NCBI GenBank assembly: GCA_030549495.1
Contig: JAUIRK010000314.1
Span: 1 to 64,000, forward strand
Direction of reading: 5' to 3'
Length of the DNA: 64,000 nucleotides
DNA from: Nectonema munidae
Taxonomy: Eukaryota; Nematomorpha; Nectonematoida; Nectonematidae
This document shows positions 47,696 to 59,386 of the stretch, piece after piece. The notes beneath the pieces are model-generated. The model saw only the letters and a list, made by a program, of their open reading frames with translations. It did not search any database and was not told the origin of the DNA. The position numbers and the translations under genes were made by a program. Positions within the stretch are counted from its first letter, which is position 1; each line of letters opens with the position of its first letter.

Positions 47696-48064
47696 AGGTT
47701 AAAATTTAGCTCGCATTTTAACAAAAGATATTTCAAAACATTATGTAAGTAAAAGAAGTGATATAAATTTTGGCAGGCATCAATAAGACATGATACAAAT
47801 CTTGAGGACCTATTTAAATCTCCCTTTCATTGAAACTAAAAAATAAATAATCGAGCCTCCCTTTCCTAATATTTTCTTTCAAACAAATAGATTTTGTCCG
47901 TTTAGAGAAGGCATCTATGTTTCAAATATTTATTTTTTAGTTTCAGTGGAAGGGGGATTCAAATAGATGCTTTTAAGATTTTATCTATTGATTCCTGTCA
48001 AAATTTAATCCTTTTTTACTACATAATAATGTTTTGAAATGCCTTGCCTGCTAAATTTAACCTA
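47696..48064. mobile_element. Foldback MITE with arms of about 155 bp
   Basis: The left arm from AGGTTAAAATTTAGC (47696) to about 47850 and the right arm from about 47925 to GCTAAATTTAACCT (48064) are imperfect inverted copies. Paired blocks include TTTCAAAACATTATGTA, ATAAATTTTGGCAGGCATCA, and AACTAAAAAATAAAT. The loop is about 75 bp. A truncated copy of the left arm lies at 51910-51956 next to the piggyBac end. No coding capacity; superfamily unknown. Confidence 0.7.
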
Positions 48065-48839
48065 CAAAGTTACGCTATACTTTCAATATGTATCAACACC
48101 TATTAAACATTAAAAAAAGCTGAATCAAATAGATAAAAAGAATACTCTTGAAAAATAAAAAGAATACTCTTGGTTAAAAAACAGCAAAGTGGTATTTCTC
48201 AAATACTTATAATATAGGTAATGTATTCATAAAGCTCATAAAAAATGCTTTAATTTGGTATATCGCATGATACAAGTTATATGCATTTTAAAATTGCACC
48301 AAAATTTAAGCTACATATGCTACAAATAAAGTATAAAGTACCAAAATCACGCGTATGCGAGACCAGGATTAACTGTGTTCAGAAACGCGTAATGCAACTG
48401 TACTCTTTCTTCACATGTTGTGCTCCAAAATCCTTGTGACACGGGTGATAGCAGTTTGTGCGGTTTCTTCGTTCCCACTATTCGCATAAATATAATGAAT
48501 ATTTTTCGTAAAAAATTCCTCAATGTGGTATGAAGAGTGTGAGAAAAAAATCACAAAAATTGGAATGATAAAATCTTTTTTTGGAAAAAACCAGCTTAGC
48601 TCCACAACGATAGGTATTGTCTGTAGGGTTCAATATTTTGGCAATTTTTCTCGGATCGAGATTTCTCGATAGAAAAAATAATATATCGAGAATTCTCGAA
48701 CTTTTTTGAAGTTTAACAAATCTAAAACCCATCTAGAAAAATACAACTTTCAATAATTTAAACTTATTAAAAATTATCAAAAATTTCAGAAAAATTTAAT
48801 TATTTTGAAAGTTTAAAAAATTTCTTAAAAAAATCAAGC
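48065..48839. other. Intronic DNA with dispersed repeats
   Basis: 48090-48540 is related to 43790-44060. 48590-48690 (TATTGTCTGTAGGGTTCAAT, then TTTCTCGGATCGAGATTTC) has an imperfect inverted partner at 50870-50970, so these may be ends of a larger decayed element enclosing the hAT relic. Confidence 0.4.
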
Positions 48840-49624
48840 TATTGATACTTTTGTGACTAAGCTTTGTTCTAAGCTTAGTGACAAAATCCCAGCAGAAGAA
48901 AATATTCTTTCAGACTCCGTTGATGTTGGTGGAATACATTTTAAATTATTAAACAAGTTTTCGAGTTGAATTGACATTTTTCCTGTTGCTTCAAACGCTC
49001 TACATCTTTAGAGTAACTAGTATTTCCATTATTAGTAAACATTTCATTTCTTGGATACATTTTATTTTTAATTGTGCTTTCAAGCTTTTCATTCAAACTT
49101 TTGTACTTTTTTTCACTTTCCACTTGAATTTCTTCATTTATATTTATGCTTTCGTTTTTATTTTTTCCTTCTTTCTTTAACAAATTGATCAAAAGTTCAC
49201 GAACTTGGTGTGGGTCTAAAAGTGTCAAACTTTTGATTGATCTTTGATAATAATTTTTGCCAGAATTTAAATATTCTAAAAGACTAATAAGTTCTACGTT
49301 TCTTCTGACACTTATTCTGGAAATAAAAGAATCTTTAACTTTTGAAGACAAAGCAGTACTAAGAGAATCTAGCTCCTCAAAGATGAACTCAAACGCATCT
49401 TCAGCTGTCAAAAGATTTGAATCCCTACTACAGATTCTCTCAGAAACAATTTTGATCGGCTTCACAGTATTCATAAGATCACATAAAAACTTGGTTTCAG
49501 ATTCGGAAACTGAAATGTTTTCTTTTATGTCAATTAAGCTTTTTTCAACACAAGATTTTATTTCAAGAAATCGTTCTATCATTAAAACTATACTGTTCCA
49601 TCTTGTTTTCGAGTCTAAAACCAA
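48840..49624 (-). pseudogene. hAT transposase relic (C-terminal half)
   Basis: The open frame 48941-49624 (227 codons) begins VLDSKTRWNSIVLMIERFLE, the classic hAT 'l.....TRWnS...mleR.l.....i' block. It continues with KPIKIVSERICSRDSNLLTA and a variable charged region. Beyond its stop, another frame reads IPPTSTESERIFSSAGILS (about 48870-48920), the start of the C-terminal dimerisation domain. The RNase H-like catalytic residues upstream are missing. It is a different subfamily from the element at 45634. Confidence 0.75.
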
Positions 49625-50036
49625 TTTTTTTTCTCTATTGAATTTAAATATACTTACTTTTAAAATTGAAAGAAAAACCTAGTCTTAAAATTGAAGATAA
49701 ACCTAGTCTTTAATAATTAATTTTTATCAAATTATGCACACACGAAACTAAAAGTAAGGGAAGCCAACGATATATTTAAAAAGAATAAATATTTTTTGAT
49801 TTGAACATTTTTCGATTCTTTGATTATTCGACAAATATAATATTTAAAATCGTGCAAATGGCAAAGTATAGGTAATAACTTTTGTAACATCGTATGAGGT
49901 AGCAAAATATGAACAGAAAATTTGATATTTTTTGATTTTTTAAAGAATATTTTTCGATTCTTTGATTACAGAATTTTATTTTGATTATTTGATAAAATAT
50001 ATTATAATATCGTCAAAAAATTAATAACTTATCTAA

Positions 50037-50420
50037 CATCCTCTCCCCGAATGAGGTATATCAAATCTTACATCTAGCAAGATATGAACTGATAGGTTGG
50101 AGATGAATTATCGCGGTATACAGGTTGGAGATGAACCATCGTAGTATACAAGTATAATGTATATAGGTAATAACTTATGTAGCATCGTCTCCCTGAATGA
50201 GGTAAATCAAATCTTACATCTAGCAAAATATGAACTGACAGGTTGGAGATGAACCATCGTAGTATACAGGAATAATGTATATAGGTAATAACTTATGTAG
50301 CATCGTCTCCCCGAATGAGGTATATCAAATCTTACATCTAGCAGAATGTGAACAGAAAGTTGAACATTGTCTCCCTAGTCATTTGTACATGGAATAAAAA
50401 CCATCGTAGTATACAGGTAT
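50037..50420. repeat. Three tandem units of 118 bp, one with a 28-bp internal duplication
   Basis: CCCCGAATGAGG-type anchors start at 50045, 50191 and 50309 (spacing 146 and 118). Each unit holds TCAAATCTTACATCTAGCA, CAGGTTGGAGATGAACCATC and ATATAGGTAATAACTTATGT. The first unit carries an extra 28 bp, a second copy of GGTTGGAGATGAA...GTATACA. Decayed relatives extend left to about 49790. The 28-bp module is the unit of the array at 62713. Confidence 0.85.
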
Positions 50421-51956
50421 ATTCTTAATTGTATAAACATAACTGAACTAAACAATATTATTTATTACATTCTTTTTTATATTACTTTGATGTCTTTATC
50501 AAGCACTCAGTTTTTACAAACTAAATAGATAGGTCAACCAAAAAATTAAAAAAGTCCAAATTTTGGTTTTAACTATATTTAGAATTTATCTTTGCTTATA
50601 TAAGATATATTTTATCATGTCTAATTATTTAAATCATTAAGTGTTTTTTATATTCTTCTAAAATATTTTAACTTTTTCTTGTTCTGTATACATTTTTTTA
50701 GTTTTCCAGAAATGCAATAAAATAACGTAACTTTGTATGACACCTTAGCATTAAAAAATGTAACCTTAGGCTTTAAGTTTTAACCTCTTATTTTTAAAAT
50801 AAAAACATCAGACTTTTTCAAAATTATTAATTGTAAAAATATTTTATCTAAAACAAAACTAAATATTTATAATGCGAGAATTCTCGAGAAAAATATATTA
50901 TTGAAATTTTAATACTTCTTGGCGAACGAGATGCCATAGACAATATATACCACAGAGACTTAGTGGAATGATGAGCTAATTTAAAATGATAAAATATTAA
51001 GTGTTTTAAAAATTTTTTTTTTTGAAAAAACGTCATCGCATTAACTAAAGCTTCATAAAACTATTTTGAAAACGGGTAAAATGGATTTTTACCCAGTTAT
51101 GCTTGCTATGAAATAGTGGTACCTTCTTTTCTGACAATCTATCTATCTATATATAGACAATGAATTCCAAACCATTGTTTTTCAAAGTTTAATAAGAAGC
51201 CTTTTTTGCCTGATTTACTTGAAATTTTATGTGTTAGCTTGTAAAATTTCAACTTGTTTGACTACTAAGTCATTTTTTCACATGTAAAATTTCAAACATT
51301 CACATATATAAGCAGTCAATCTGGCAAGGTTTTTCTGTCTTTTTTTGTCTCCCCGTTGGTGAGCCAGCCAATTAATATACTGATTATTTGGTACTGAACT
51401 TGATGTTATGTCTTCATAGATAAGTTTTGTTAGAGGCTAATTACGTGGTCACATCCTTAGGAAAAGATTATCCGCCTTTATTATCGAAATATTTTCTATT
51501 TTTTAAGGTTCTTCATCTCAAATAAGTAATCTTCGATCTCAATGTAGCAAAGACAGGAATAAACCACAATCAAAAAATAAAGAATACAAAGGTTTCTTTT
51601 TCATTTAGTCTTTTCTATTTAGTCCTTAGTACCGTATGATTAACTTTTCATGTTGATGGACGCCTAGATGAATAATATACAGCATTTTGGCTAGTTCGTT
51701 TTGTCAAATATTTTAACTTTGCCTCAAACCAAACTTAACACTACTACCAAGTACCAACATCAACTATCAGCGTCTTAACGTAATACACCTTGCTAAAAAC
51801 CACTCTTATTAGATGCATACTTACCTACAAAACGACTGTACTAATCTGAAATCTTGCCTTGCCTTATTTTGAAGAAAACTTTCTTACTAACTACTCACTT
51901 ATGCTCATAAGATTATGTAAGTAAAAGAAGTGATATAAATTTTAGCTGTCATCCAG
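50421..51956. other. A+T-rich intronic DNA
   Basis: 50880-50960 may be the inverted partner of 48600-48680. 51910-51956 is a truncated foldback-MITE arm ending at the TTAA of the piggyBac element. No genes seen. Confidence 0.45.
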
Positions 51957-53500
51957 TTAACCCATGTGATCTCGTATGAGATCGGTTAGTTTAAGATTGG
52001 TTTACAGGGTTGCTGTTAAAACCATTTTAATTTCATTGCTTTTATGTAAAATTTAGAGTTGTAATATATATTGATCGTTTTTTTTTTGGAATTTTTGTGT
52101 TTCTATGAGAGTCAAACATTTGTGTTAAAGTAGGCAAAAGTGATTTTTTTTTGAAAAAAACTTTTATACTTGAGACTGAAGATATTAGTTGATATAAAAT
52201 TGTAACGATTGCTTTGCTATTTGAATAACAGACAAAACTAATATTTCATTTTTTAAAAACTAAAATATGTACAACATTTAACTAAATAGATGACAATTGA
52301 AGATTGATCTCATATGAGATCAATGAGAGAAAATGTCAATTGTGTTTATGTAAGTAAGCATAAAAATTTTCATGCAAAGCTTGTCAAGTGGTTCTTTATA
52401 TTGTGTTCATGAATCAAGAGTGTGTGAAGACAATTTTGCTCAGATGTACTTTTCTTTCAGTAGAAGATATCACAAATGACATACTTTAATTGAATGATCT
52501 AACACAGGGGTTGATAAAATCATTTGCTTTTACAGTTATTTGTTTTTACGTTTTGAAATTGATAACTTTACCTTGTTCTAAACTTAAGTATATTATTTTC
52601 ACAACGTCCAAAAGATGGGAAAGATTTTTTTCATTACAAGAAATAGGAGAAGAATTGATATCATTTTGTGACAAAGAAAATGTTGAGTCTGCAGACCTTG
52701 TTGTCATTCCATTTGATACAGGTGATCTTACTGATAAAGAGGATCTTGATGAAGATGATTGTACATGTTTTTACTCATCATCGAAGAAACTAATCGGTAT
52801 GCTACTATATATAAAAACATGCCTAACACTCTTATAACTTTAGAAGATCTAAACTTGTTTCTTAGAGTGTTACTCTTTTCTGGCTATCACAAGTTAGCTG
52901 ATCAAAAGTGGTACTAAATATGCTGAATGTTATGAAGCAACCTCAATTCCATTGTGCCTTTTTTGATAAATTATTTACTGGATATGAATTACTTGTTTAT
53001 CTTCTAAACAGTGGTTTTCAAGCAACTGAAACACTTTGAGAAAACAGGCAAAATAACTGCCCCTTAGAAGATTCAAAGAAAATGAAAAAACAAAAGCGGG
53101 GCACCTACTATTACAGATTTGATTCTAATGAAGAAATTCTTTTTGTTAAATGACAATACCTGTGTATCCATTGGAACTAATTATGATACTGTAGAACCTT
53201 TACAAAGTTCAAAACGTTGGATGAAAAATTCTAAAGTAAAAGTAAGATATGGTATTGGCCACTTTTTACTCCGATTTTGGATATAGCGGTGGTTAATGCT
53301 TTTATAATTCACAAGTTTGTTCACTCGGACACCGATGAAAACGATATGTGCAAAGATGTACTTTTATTGGAGACATTTGCAGGTTTTAATTGAGATTGAA
53401 TAACAGTGCAGTCTGTAAAAAAAGATCAATCTCTGGACCTTCTTCTACTCCTTTGGATGTACGTTTCTCTTCTTCAGGACGTATTATGAAGAGAAGCGAA
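51957..53500 (+). mobile_element. piggyBac element relic (PGBD3-like)
   Basis: TTAA (51957-51960) is followed by CCCATGTGATCTCGTATGAG, a piggyBac-style terminus holding the 16-bp palindrome-like GATCTCGTATGAGATC (51968-51983). A perfect palindrome GATCTCATATGAGATC recurs at 52306-52321. Coding remnants follow: SADLVVIPFDTGDLTDKEDL then DEDDC at about 52690-52770 (N-terminal acidic region); FTGYELLVYLLNSGFQATET, then NCPLEDSKKMKKQKRGTYYY and CVSIGTNYDTVEPLQSSKRW; and YWPLFTPILDIAVVNAFIIH at about 53250-53320 (C-terminal helices). The first-Asp region between these is missing and there are many frame changes. The right terminus was not found. Confidence 0.75.
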
Positions 53501-54689
53501 CAAGAAAGATGTTAGAACAAGCCATGCACTGCCAAGCCAAGGACTTATTGTTCAAGCTGTAGGATCACATTGGGTGTTTGCTGTTTTTTTCTTATCACAC
53601 AAAAAAAGAGTGAATCAATCCTATAGAAGCAAAAAGAGCCGCATCACCCATCAATACTTGTGCAACTGAGTCTCCAAAAGTTTGTAAGCAACGAAAGAAA
53701 ATGTGGAACATAAATGACCATAGAGCTGTTGAACTTTTTTTCCAAAAGAATTTAGTTTTTTTGCTTTCCAAAAATGTAATTCCAAAAACTTCCTGCTTTA
53801 ATTAATACAAGATAGAATTCGAGGGCAATTTATACTTTACCTGCTTTTATTCTGCTACCAGAGTTTCAAAATGCATTTGAAACAGCTTGTGATTTCATTA
53901 GTGGTTCATGGGCTGACATCTGGTTCTCTACTCACTATTTTAATTTTACTGATTTCAGAATCTGTAAAAAGCTTGTAAAAAGCACCCAAAAGCTTTGAAG
54001 TCATTAAGTAAATTTTGGTGCAGAAAGCCTTCCCCTATACAAACACAGCGTTCAAATATTTGTGCAGAGCGTGGAATTGGTTATGCAAGAGTTACTTCCC
54101 TTTTGTAAATCTACTGAAAAAGTTAATTTACAGTTTTTATTAACAAACTCACAATAAAATATATGTAATAATTTTATAAAATAAAATTTTTAAACTTCAA
54201 AAAAGTTTGTCAGTCAGAGTGTGGAATTTTTTTAGTTCATGATAAAAAGAAATATATTTTTATAATTTGAACATAAAAACTGCATGGAAAATAATATGGC
54301 GATATACAGTTGTAAAATTTTCATACCCCTAATATACATGGGTGCCAATTTTTTATTTATTTTTGTAAATCATCAATTCTTACCCCTCAATTTTTTTCAT
54401 TTGGTATAATAAATAGAATTAAAAAAAATTGGCCTGGAAAATTAATATTGAGAGGTTGCGCATATTGAATATTTAACATGTAAAAATAAACAAAAAATTA
54501 TGTATATTCAATAGAACTAAGCTTAGTTCTCTATAACACAATTTTATTTTATAAAAAAATAAGTTGAACTTGAAAATATCAATTAAAACACAAAATATTT
54601 GTTAAATATCATTAGTAAAGTATTATTCTTTGTTAACACAAGGAAAGTTCTTCCTATGATTTTCTACTGTTTTTGATCTTCTTGATCAG
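53501..54689. other. Intronic DNA, weakly protein-like in places
   Basis: Plus-strand frames near 53790-53960 read IRGQFILYLPAFILLPEFQN, then AFETACDFISGSWADI, which I cannot assign; it may be more transposon debris. 54160-54650 is A+T-rich and blank. Confidence 0.3.
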
Positions 54690-55120
54690 TCAAAATGCTG
54701 TTAAAATTCTTAATAAGAGCTATTCCACGTTCTGCACAAAACTTGTTTTGCAATATAAAAATTCTTGTCGCTTTCCCATGTGTCTGGGTCTTTTTTCAAA
54801 AAATTTGATGATAATTTTAAAATATCAAAAAATTTCATTGTGTTTTTAGTGATAAAGCTTGGCAGTGTACTTTTTTAAATATCTTTTTCTTTCAAAGTTG
54901 GATTACCGAAATGGTTTAAAGGATGATAAAGATTTCGTGGTTTTTGGATTGATTGGACTATGTTAAGTTTTTCTTGTTTGTTTATTCTTGAATCGAATAA
55001 AGCCAAGGGAACAAGAACTTCGTTTAAATACCAAAGATGCCTACCAAAAACCTTTAAAGCTGTTGTTGTTACTTTGTTACTTACTTTTTTATATTTTATG
55101 AAACTTTGAAGTAGTTGAAG
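54690..55120 (-). pseudogene. Fragment of the unnamed repeat-borne protein family, copy 2
   Basis: The minus strand reads TTTALKVFGRHLWYLNEVLV then PLALFDSRINKQEKLNIVQS, later SSNFLKKDPDTWESDKNFYI, and ends CAERGIALIKNFNSILTDQE. Order and motifs correspond to the copy at 39230-39727 (IKRKMVDNM; KDPSLWENDELYI; CAERAISLIQQFN). Both copies are broken. Function unknown. Confidence 0.5.
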
Positions 55121-55638
55121 ATCATTTAATGGTGCAAAGCGAACGAGAGCTCATGAACCATTTTTTTAAATATATTTTGACTATGAATATATTGAATTTC
55201 TTTAACGCCTCAAAATGATTTAAGTTTATGTTTAGTTGTGTTTTAAACAAATATATCTTCAAGCAATATATTAACTTTGACATCCAACTTGCCCTGATGA
55301 GCACCAGGGGCATAGATTTTAACATCTGTTCTTTGTTCTCCAAGAAATTTTAACCTAAGATTGAGAAATTTTTTATAGTCATCTCGATGTTTGGAGCAGG
55401 GCTGCACATCCTCAAAATTATTGGGGGGCGAAATTTTTTTTTTGCAATTTTGAAAATTAGTGGTCTGGAAATACCACGGGAGACCAAATATTCAAACAAT
55501 CCTTTAAAATTGAGTGTATTCAGCGCATACCTAAAGTCCTAAATTTTTAAAACTACTTTATATTTTTTTTACAAAATTGGTGAATTTAAATATTATACTT
55601 CCAGCTAAAATATTTTAATTAAATTTGCATATCGAATA

Positions 55639-55925
55639 TAGTGCGTAGAAAAAATGCCCCCAATTAAAAAGTAGGAAAAAATGTCCCAATTAAAAAGTAG
55701 GAAAAATGCCCCAATTTAAAATTAGGAAAAAATGCCCCAACACAAAAAATTATTAATTAAAATTTTTAAAAAAGATATGTCAAATAAAGATTAAGAAATT
55801 TTAGAAATTTAGCCTTTCAAAACGGTACCAAATAAAAATATTTATATAATTTAAAAAAATCCTGAAAATCAAAAATTAGGGGGGATTTTTTCTACTTTTT
55901 AATTGGGGCATTTTTACCTACAACC
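55639..55925. mobile_element. 287-bp MITE with perfect 8-bp TSD
   Basis: ATCGAATA flanks it at 55631-55638 and 55926-55933. Inverted ends share AAAAATGCCCC-AATTAAAAAGTAG (left from about 55648; right to about 55917). The outermost 10 bp are less well matched. The corresponding sites in the palindrome arms (about 41125 and 43140) have no insert, which confirms the borders. Non-coding; the 8-bp duplication suggests a hAT-like mechanism. Confidence 0.9.
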
Positions 55926-56446
55926 ATCGAATATACACTAGTTAAAAAAAATCCAAAAATGTTAGGGGGTGGAATAGGCTTTTCATTTGAAAAATGAAGT
56001 AGTCTACCAGGCACATTACAGGAATTGATGAAAGGATATTTGATTCATAGAGAAAACAAATAACTGACGGTTGGATAGTTTTATATGAGTGAATGTAGTC
56101 TAAAGGCAAAGAGTCTACTAGACACCCTGCGATGTTTATATGAAAAAATGTGATTGATTCAGGGGCAAGGGTATAAAACGAAGTTATAATTGTGCAAACA
56201 AAAATAAAACAAAAAAATTAGATCGCATTATTTCATTTTACTCATCATTCAAAAATAGTTTAAAAGCTAAATTAATACAAGCTACAAAAATCTACAAAAA
56301 GTAAAATAACTTTTAACATTTTGCAATGATTTGCCTTTTATAATAACTTTTAAGGATCAGAAAAAGTTATAGAGCTTCAACAAAAACAAAAAAATTTTAG
56401 AGCATATGAAAACTATTTTGATGTATCCCCTACAGTATACTCTATA

Positions 56447-56520
56447 GGTGGCATGGCAGGTTGGTTGAGATGATGGACATAGCACGGAAGCCTCTAGATT
56501 CGATTCCTCATCGATACGAG
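56447..56520 (+). repeat. tRNA-like segment in copy E
   Basis: Same A-box/B-box-like pair as in the other composite copies (TGGCAGGTTGG; AGATTCGATTCC). Confidence 0.4.
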
Positions 56521-56820
56521 TTTGTTCATAGTTTGACATAAGCGGTACATCAGTGCCTTGTCAATGAAAACACACCTGCTGCACCTTACCTTTTACTCAA
56601 AATTGAAAAATTTGCTACATAATTAACATAAGAGAGAAAGGAAACAAAATAAACTAATAAAGCAATTTTCACTATTAAATGGAATCGTCTGTTCTCAGAA
56701 TAATTTCAAAAAAATAGGAGGCATAAAGAATTAGAGTCTATTTGACATTTTCAAGTTTTTATAAGCAGCAAAAGCCAACCTTTTAGCTAGCCCTTATAAT
56801 TAAAAAATTATTTAAATAAC

Positions 56821-57124
56821 CGTCGACAGACATTTCGCCCCTGACAAATTGTCTCATAGGCTATTAGTTTCATCCATCTTTGCTTATTATGTGTGTGTAA
56901 AATTTTTAAAAAATTTTATATTCTTGTTTATTTTATCTCTATTAAATTATTTTAAATTAATCAATTTATCTCCTAATTTTTTAGAATTGTCAATGAAACA
57001 AAATGTCTTATGAAAATAACGGGGCGAATTGTCCATGAAACAAAATGTCTTATGAAAATAATGGGGCGAATTGTCCATGGGACGAACTGTCTTATGAAAA
57101 TAATGGGCGAAATGTCCGAGGACC
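56821..57124. mobile_element. Y3: Y-type element in copy E
   Basis: It begins CGTCGACAGACATTTCGCCC and ends GGGCGAAATGTCCGAGGACC. The last 130 bp repeat CATGAAACAAAATGTCTTAT and GAAAATAATGGGGCGAATTG two to three times. The flanks align to the uninterrupted site in copy B (about 37065-37080). No exact target duplication remains. Confidence 0.65.
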
Positions 57125-57638
57125 AAATTAGCATAAATCAAAGTATACGAGAAAAGAAAATCATTGCGTTTTTTTGAATATTTCTATCTACAAATAAAAT
57201 CTGTCATAAATAGATCAAGTACTTTTTTAACAACTGAAACATTTTGTTTCGATATTATATTTTTATTATAATAATCAACAAATTTTCTTAAAAAAATATA
57301 ATCTTAATATAAAGATTATGTACAGTGTTACTTATAAAATTTAACAATCGAACATTATAAAAAATATCGCTTCTCAAATATTAAACAAATAGAGTATTCT
57401 TGCTTTTAAACTGAATAGATAATCAAAATATTCATACACAAATAACTATTTAAAAAAATTTCTTGACTTGAAAAAATTAAATTTTTAAATGTTACAAAAT
57501 GTAGCAAACGTAGTGATAAAAATTAAGTGACTTTTGTTGAAAAAAATTCTTAGCGCGAGTCTAACAATATTCATTGATATAAAATTGTAACGATTGAAAA
57601 CTATTTTAATTTAACTCTAAATGCAAATTAGACAGAAG

Positions 57639-57837
57639 GAGTGGTGTAGCCAAAACAAAGTTGATAGAAGGGGCACAATTTAAAAACAAAAAACTTGCGC
57701 AACATTATTTATACTTTCTTGATCCTTTCATTGGAGAAATTTTCAAAAACTGATATCTCATAAGTTGCATGGGGGCACCATTCAGTACATAGGAGTGTGG
57801 GCACGGCCCCTCATGCCCCAGCCTAGCTACGTCACTG
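57639..57837. mobile_element. Probable hAT-type MITE, about 200 bp
   Basis: The left end GAGTGGTGTAGCCA and the right end GCTACGTCACTG are diverged forms of the common hAT terminus CAGTGGCGTAGC. A G/C-rich block adjoins the right end (GGGCACGGCCCCTCATGCCC). No clear 8-bp duplication (GACAGAAG / GAGAGTTT). Confidence 0.5.
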
Positions 57838-58910
57838 GAGAGTTTCTAAAACAGCTTTAGCTTGAGATAAACCTCTACTGTTTTCAATTAAAGGAACAGC
57901 AAGAAGCTTTGTAATGCCTATGCCAGAAACGATAACAGCAATGCGGTTCACTTTTTCCTTCTTTACACACACATAAACACATACACACATACATACAATA
58001 TTCTCTAAAAACCATTATCACAAATGAAATTAATTTTTTTGATAACAACGTCATAATTCGTTTCACCAACTTTTCACTCGCAATTTTTCTTATACACATT
58101 CATCTACAATCCCAAAAGCATAATAAAAAGCGACATCCATGCCTATTGCACATATAATTAATGGCCATTCTCTTTAAGTCTTAGAATAATTTACTTATTC
58201 TAACTCTATATCAAACCCCTAATTCATGCAAATTTTAATTAATTTAATGAAGGGGAACAAGAAACTTTGAAAAATGTTAAACCATACTAAGTAAGGCAAA
58301 CCTTCAAGTAATGCATCCCAACATCCTTGTTATTAGAGACGGATGCTAGCGACTTCGTTATGGCGGCGGCATCGATCAATTAAAACGGGCGACATAAAAA
58401 TATAAAACTTAAAAGTGAGCATTCTCAATTCAAGCAAGCATAAGTAAATTGAAAATTTTAGAAAGTTGTGTCCAATATTTTAACATGGATACACAAAGCC
58501 AATTAAAATGATTTTCTACATCACATTTAACACTACTGTCTATTTCTTAACGTTAAACACCTTGCGTCAAACCACTCTTAATGGATGGAGAGTCACCTTC
58601 ACAACCACCATATTAACCCGCACACTTAATGTGTTCAAGGTAAACCCTAGTATGTTTTGAATAAATGTTTTTTACTTCTAACCTATGACTTGTTTCTAAG
58701 TGGTTAATTTAGCCTAGCCTTCTTTTGTGACAAGAAAAGAGCAGGATTATGTTTAATGAAAAAATGGCAGTTTGGTATAAAATAGAATTTTCATAGCAAT
58801 TTTAGTTTGTTAATTTAATAACTTAAAACTTTAATTGCGTATACGTGCATAATAAATCACAATATTTTTGCCTTTTTTATCAGTTCGTTACTTTTCCGGT
58901 AATGCTTCAT
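57838..58910. other. Intronic DNA, no gene recognised
   Basis: A CA-rich patch (ACACACATAAACACATACAC) lies near 57967. A short G+C-richer motif (TTATGGCGGCGGCATCGATC) at 58358 stands out but has no assignable function. Confidence 0.4.
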
Positions 58911-59196
58911 GAGGCCTTTAACCTCGTGTTTTGCGACCCGCACAGCAAATTTGTGAATAGGCTACAAATATCGTATTAAAACTGTCAAAATTTCTCAAAT
59001 TTATTATTTATGAATAATATGATTTATTAATTTTACGCGCAATTTGGATTCACTTGTAACTAGAATTATACTTCCAAGTTATTTAAAAAACTTTTTATAA
59101 AAGTTGATTTTATGCCTTTGATGCCCTTCTCTAGTGCAATGTTGGTTCTTAATTTGGCCGTTTGTTAAAAGTGGTTGAGAACCATTGCTCGAATAC
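58911..59196. mobile_element. Possible decayed hAT-type MITE
   Basis: The right part AAAAGTGGTTGAGAACCATT is the complement of the common hAT MITE end 'GGTTCTCAACC'. The left part GGCCTTTAACCTCGTGTTTT then GCGACCCGCA resembles the other end ('..CAACC.....GCGACCC'). Ends are diverged and no duplication is visible. Confidence 0.4.
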
Positions 59197-59297
59197 ACAT
59201 AATGCCGTACTTTACGACAATGCCGAATGCCACGTGTGCTGATCTCCTGCCAAAAATGGTATTATTTTAAATATTTTGTACTCCAAATTAATTTTAG

Positions 59298-59386
59298 CTG
59301 CCGCTTTTCAAGATGGAAAGAATAAAGACTTTTCAATAAAATCAAAAACAAGTGCTTTGTTAACGACGACTGAAAATGAAGTAGTG
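59298..59386 (+). CDS. Host gene, putative exon 4
   Basis: The acceptor AATTAATTTTAG precedes 59298 and the donor GTAATG follows 59386. The segment is 89 nt: CT completes the split codon from exon 3 (A+CT), then 29 codons reading AAFQDGKNKDFSIKSKTSAL then LTTTENEVV, ending in phase 0, which matches exon 5 at 60241. The reading has balanced composition for such A+T-rich surroundings. The phase match on both sides is the main support. Confidence 0.5.

Larger units (their letters stand above)
55397..57340 (+). repeat. Composite repeat copy E (single arm)
   Basis: It begins with CAGGGCTGCACATCCTCAAA, the diverged terminus of the inverted-repeat unit. It runs collinearly with the left arm (AATACCACGGGAGACCAAAT; CACATTACAGGAATTGATGA; tRNA-like segment; AAACAGC/AAGCAGC-AAAAGCCAAC), then past a Y-type element (56821-57124) into the segment shared with copy B near 37080-37280. 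It lacks the second arm, showing that the palindrome is a derived form. A MITE is nested at 55639-55925. Confidence 0.8.

Noticed and set aside
48600-50970. Long inverted repeat enclosing the hAT relic
   Set aside because: The paired blocks (TATTGTCT...TTTCTCG and partner near 50880-50960) are short and poorly matched; no target duplication, so it was not listed as an element.
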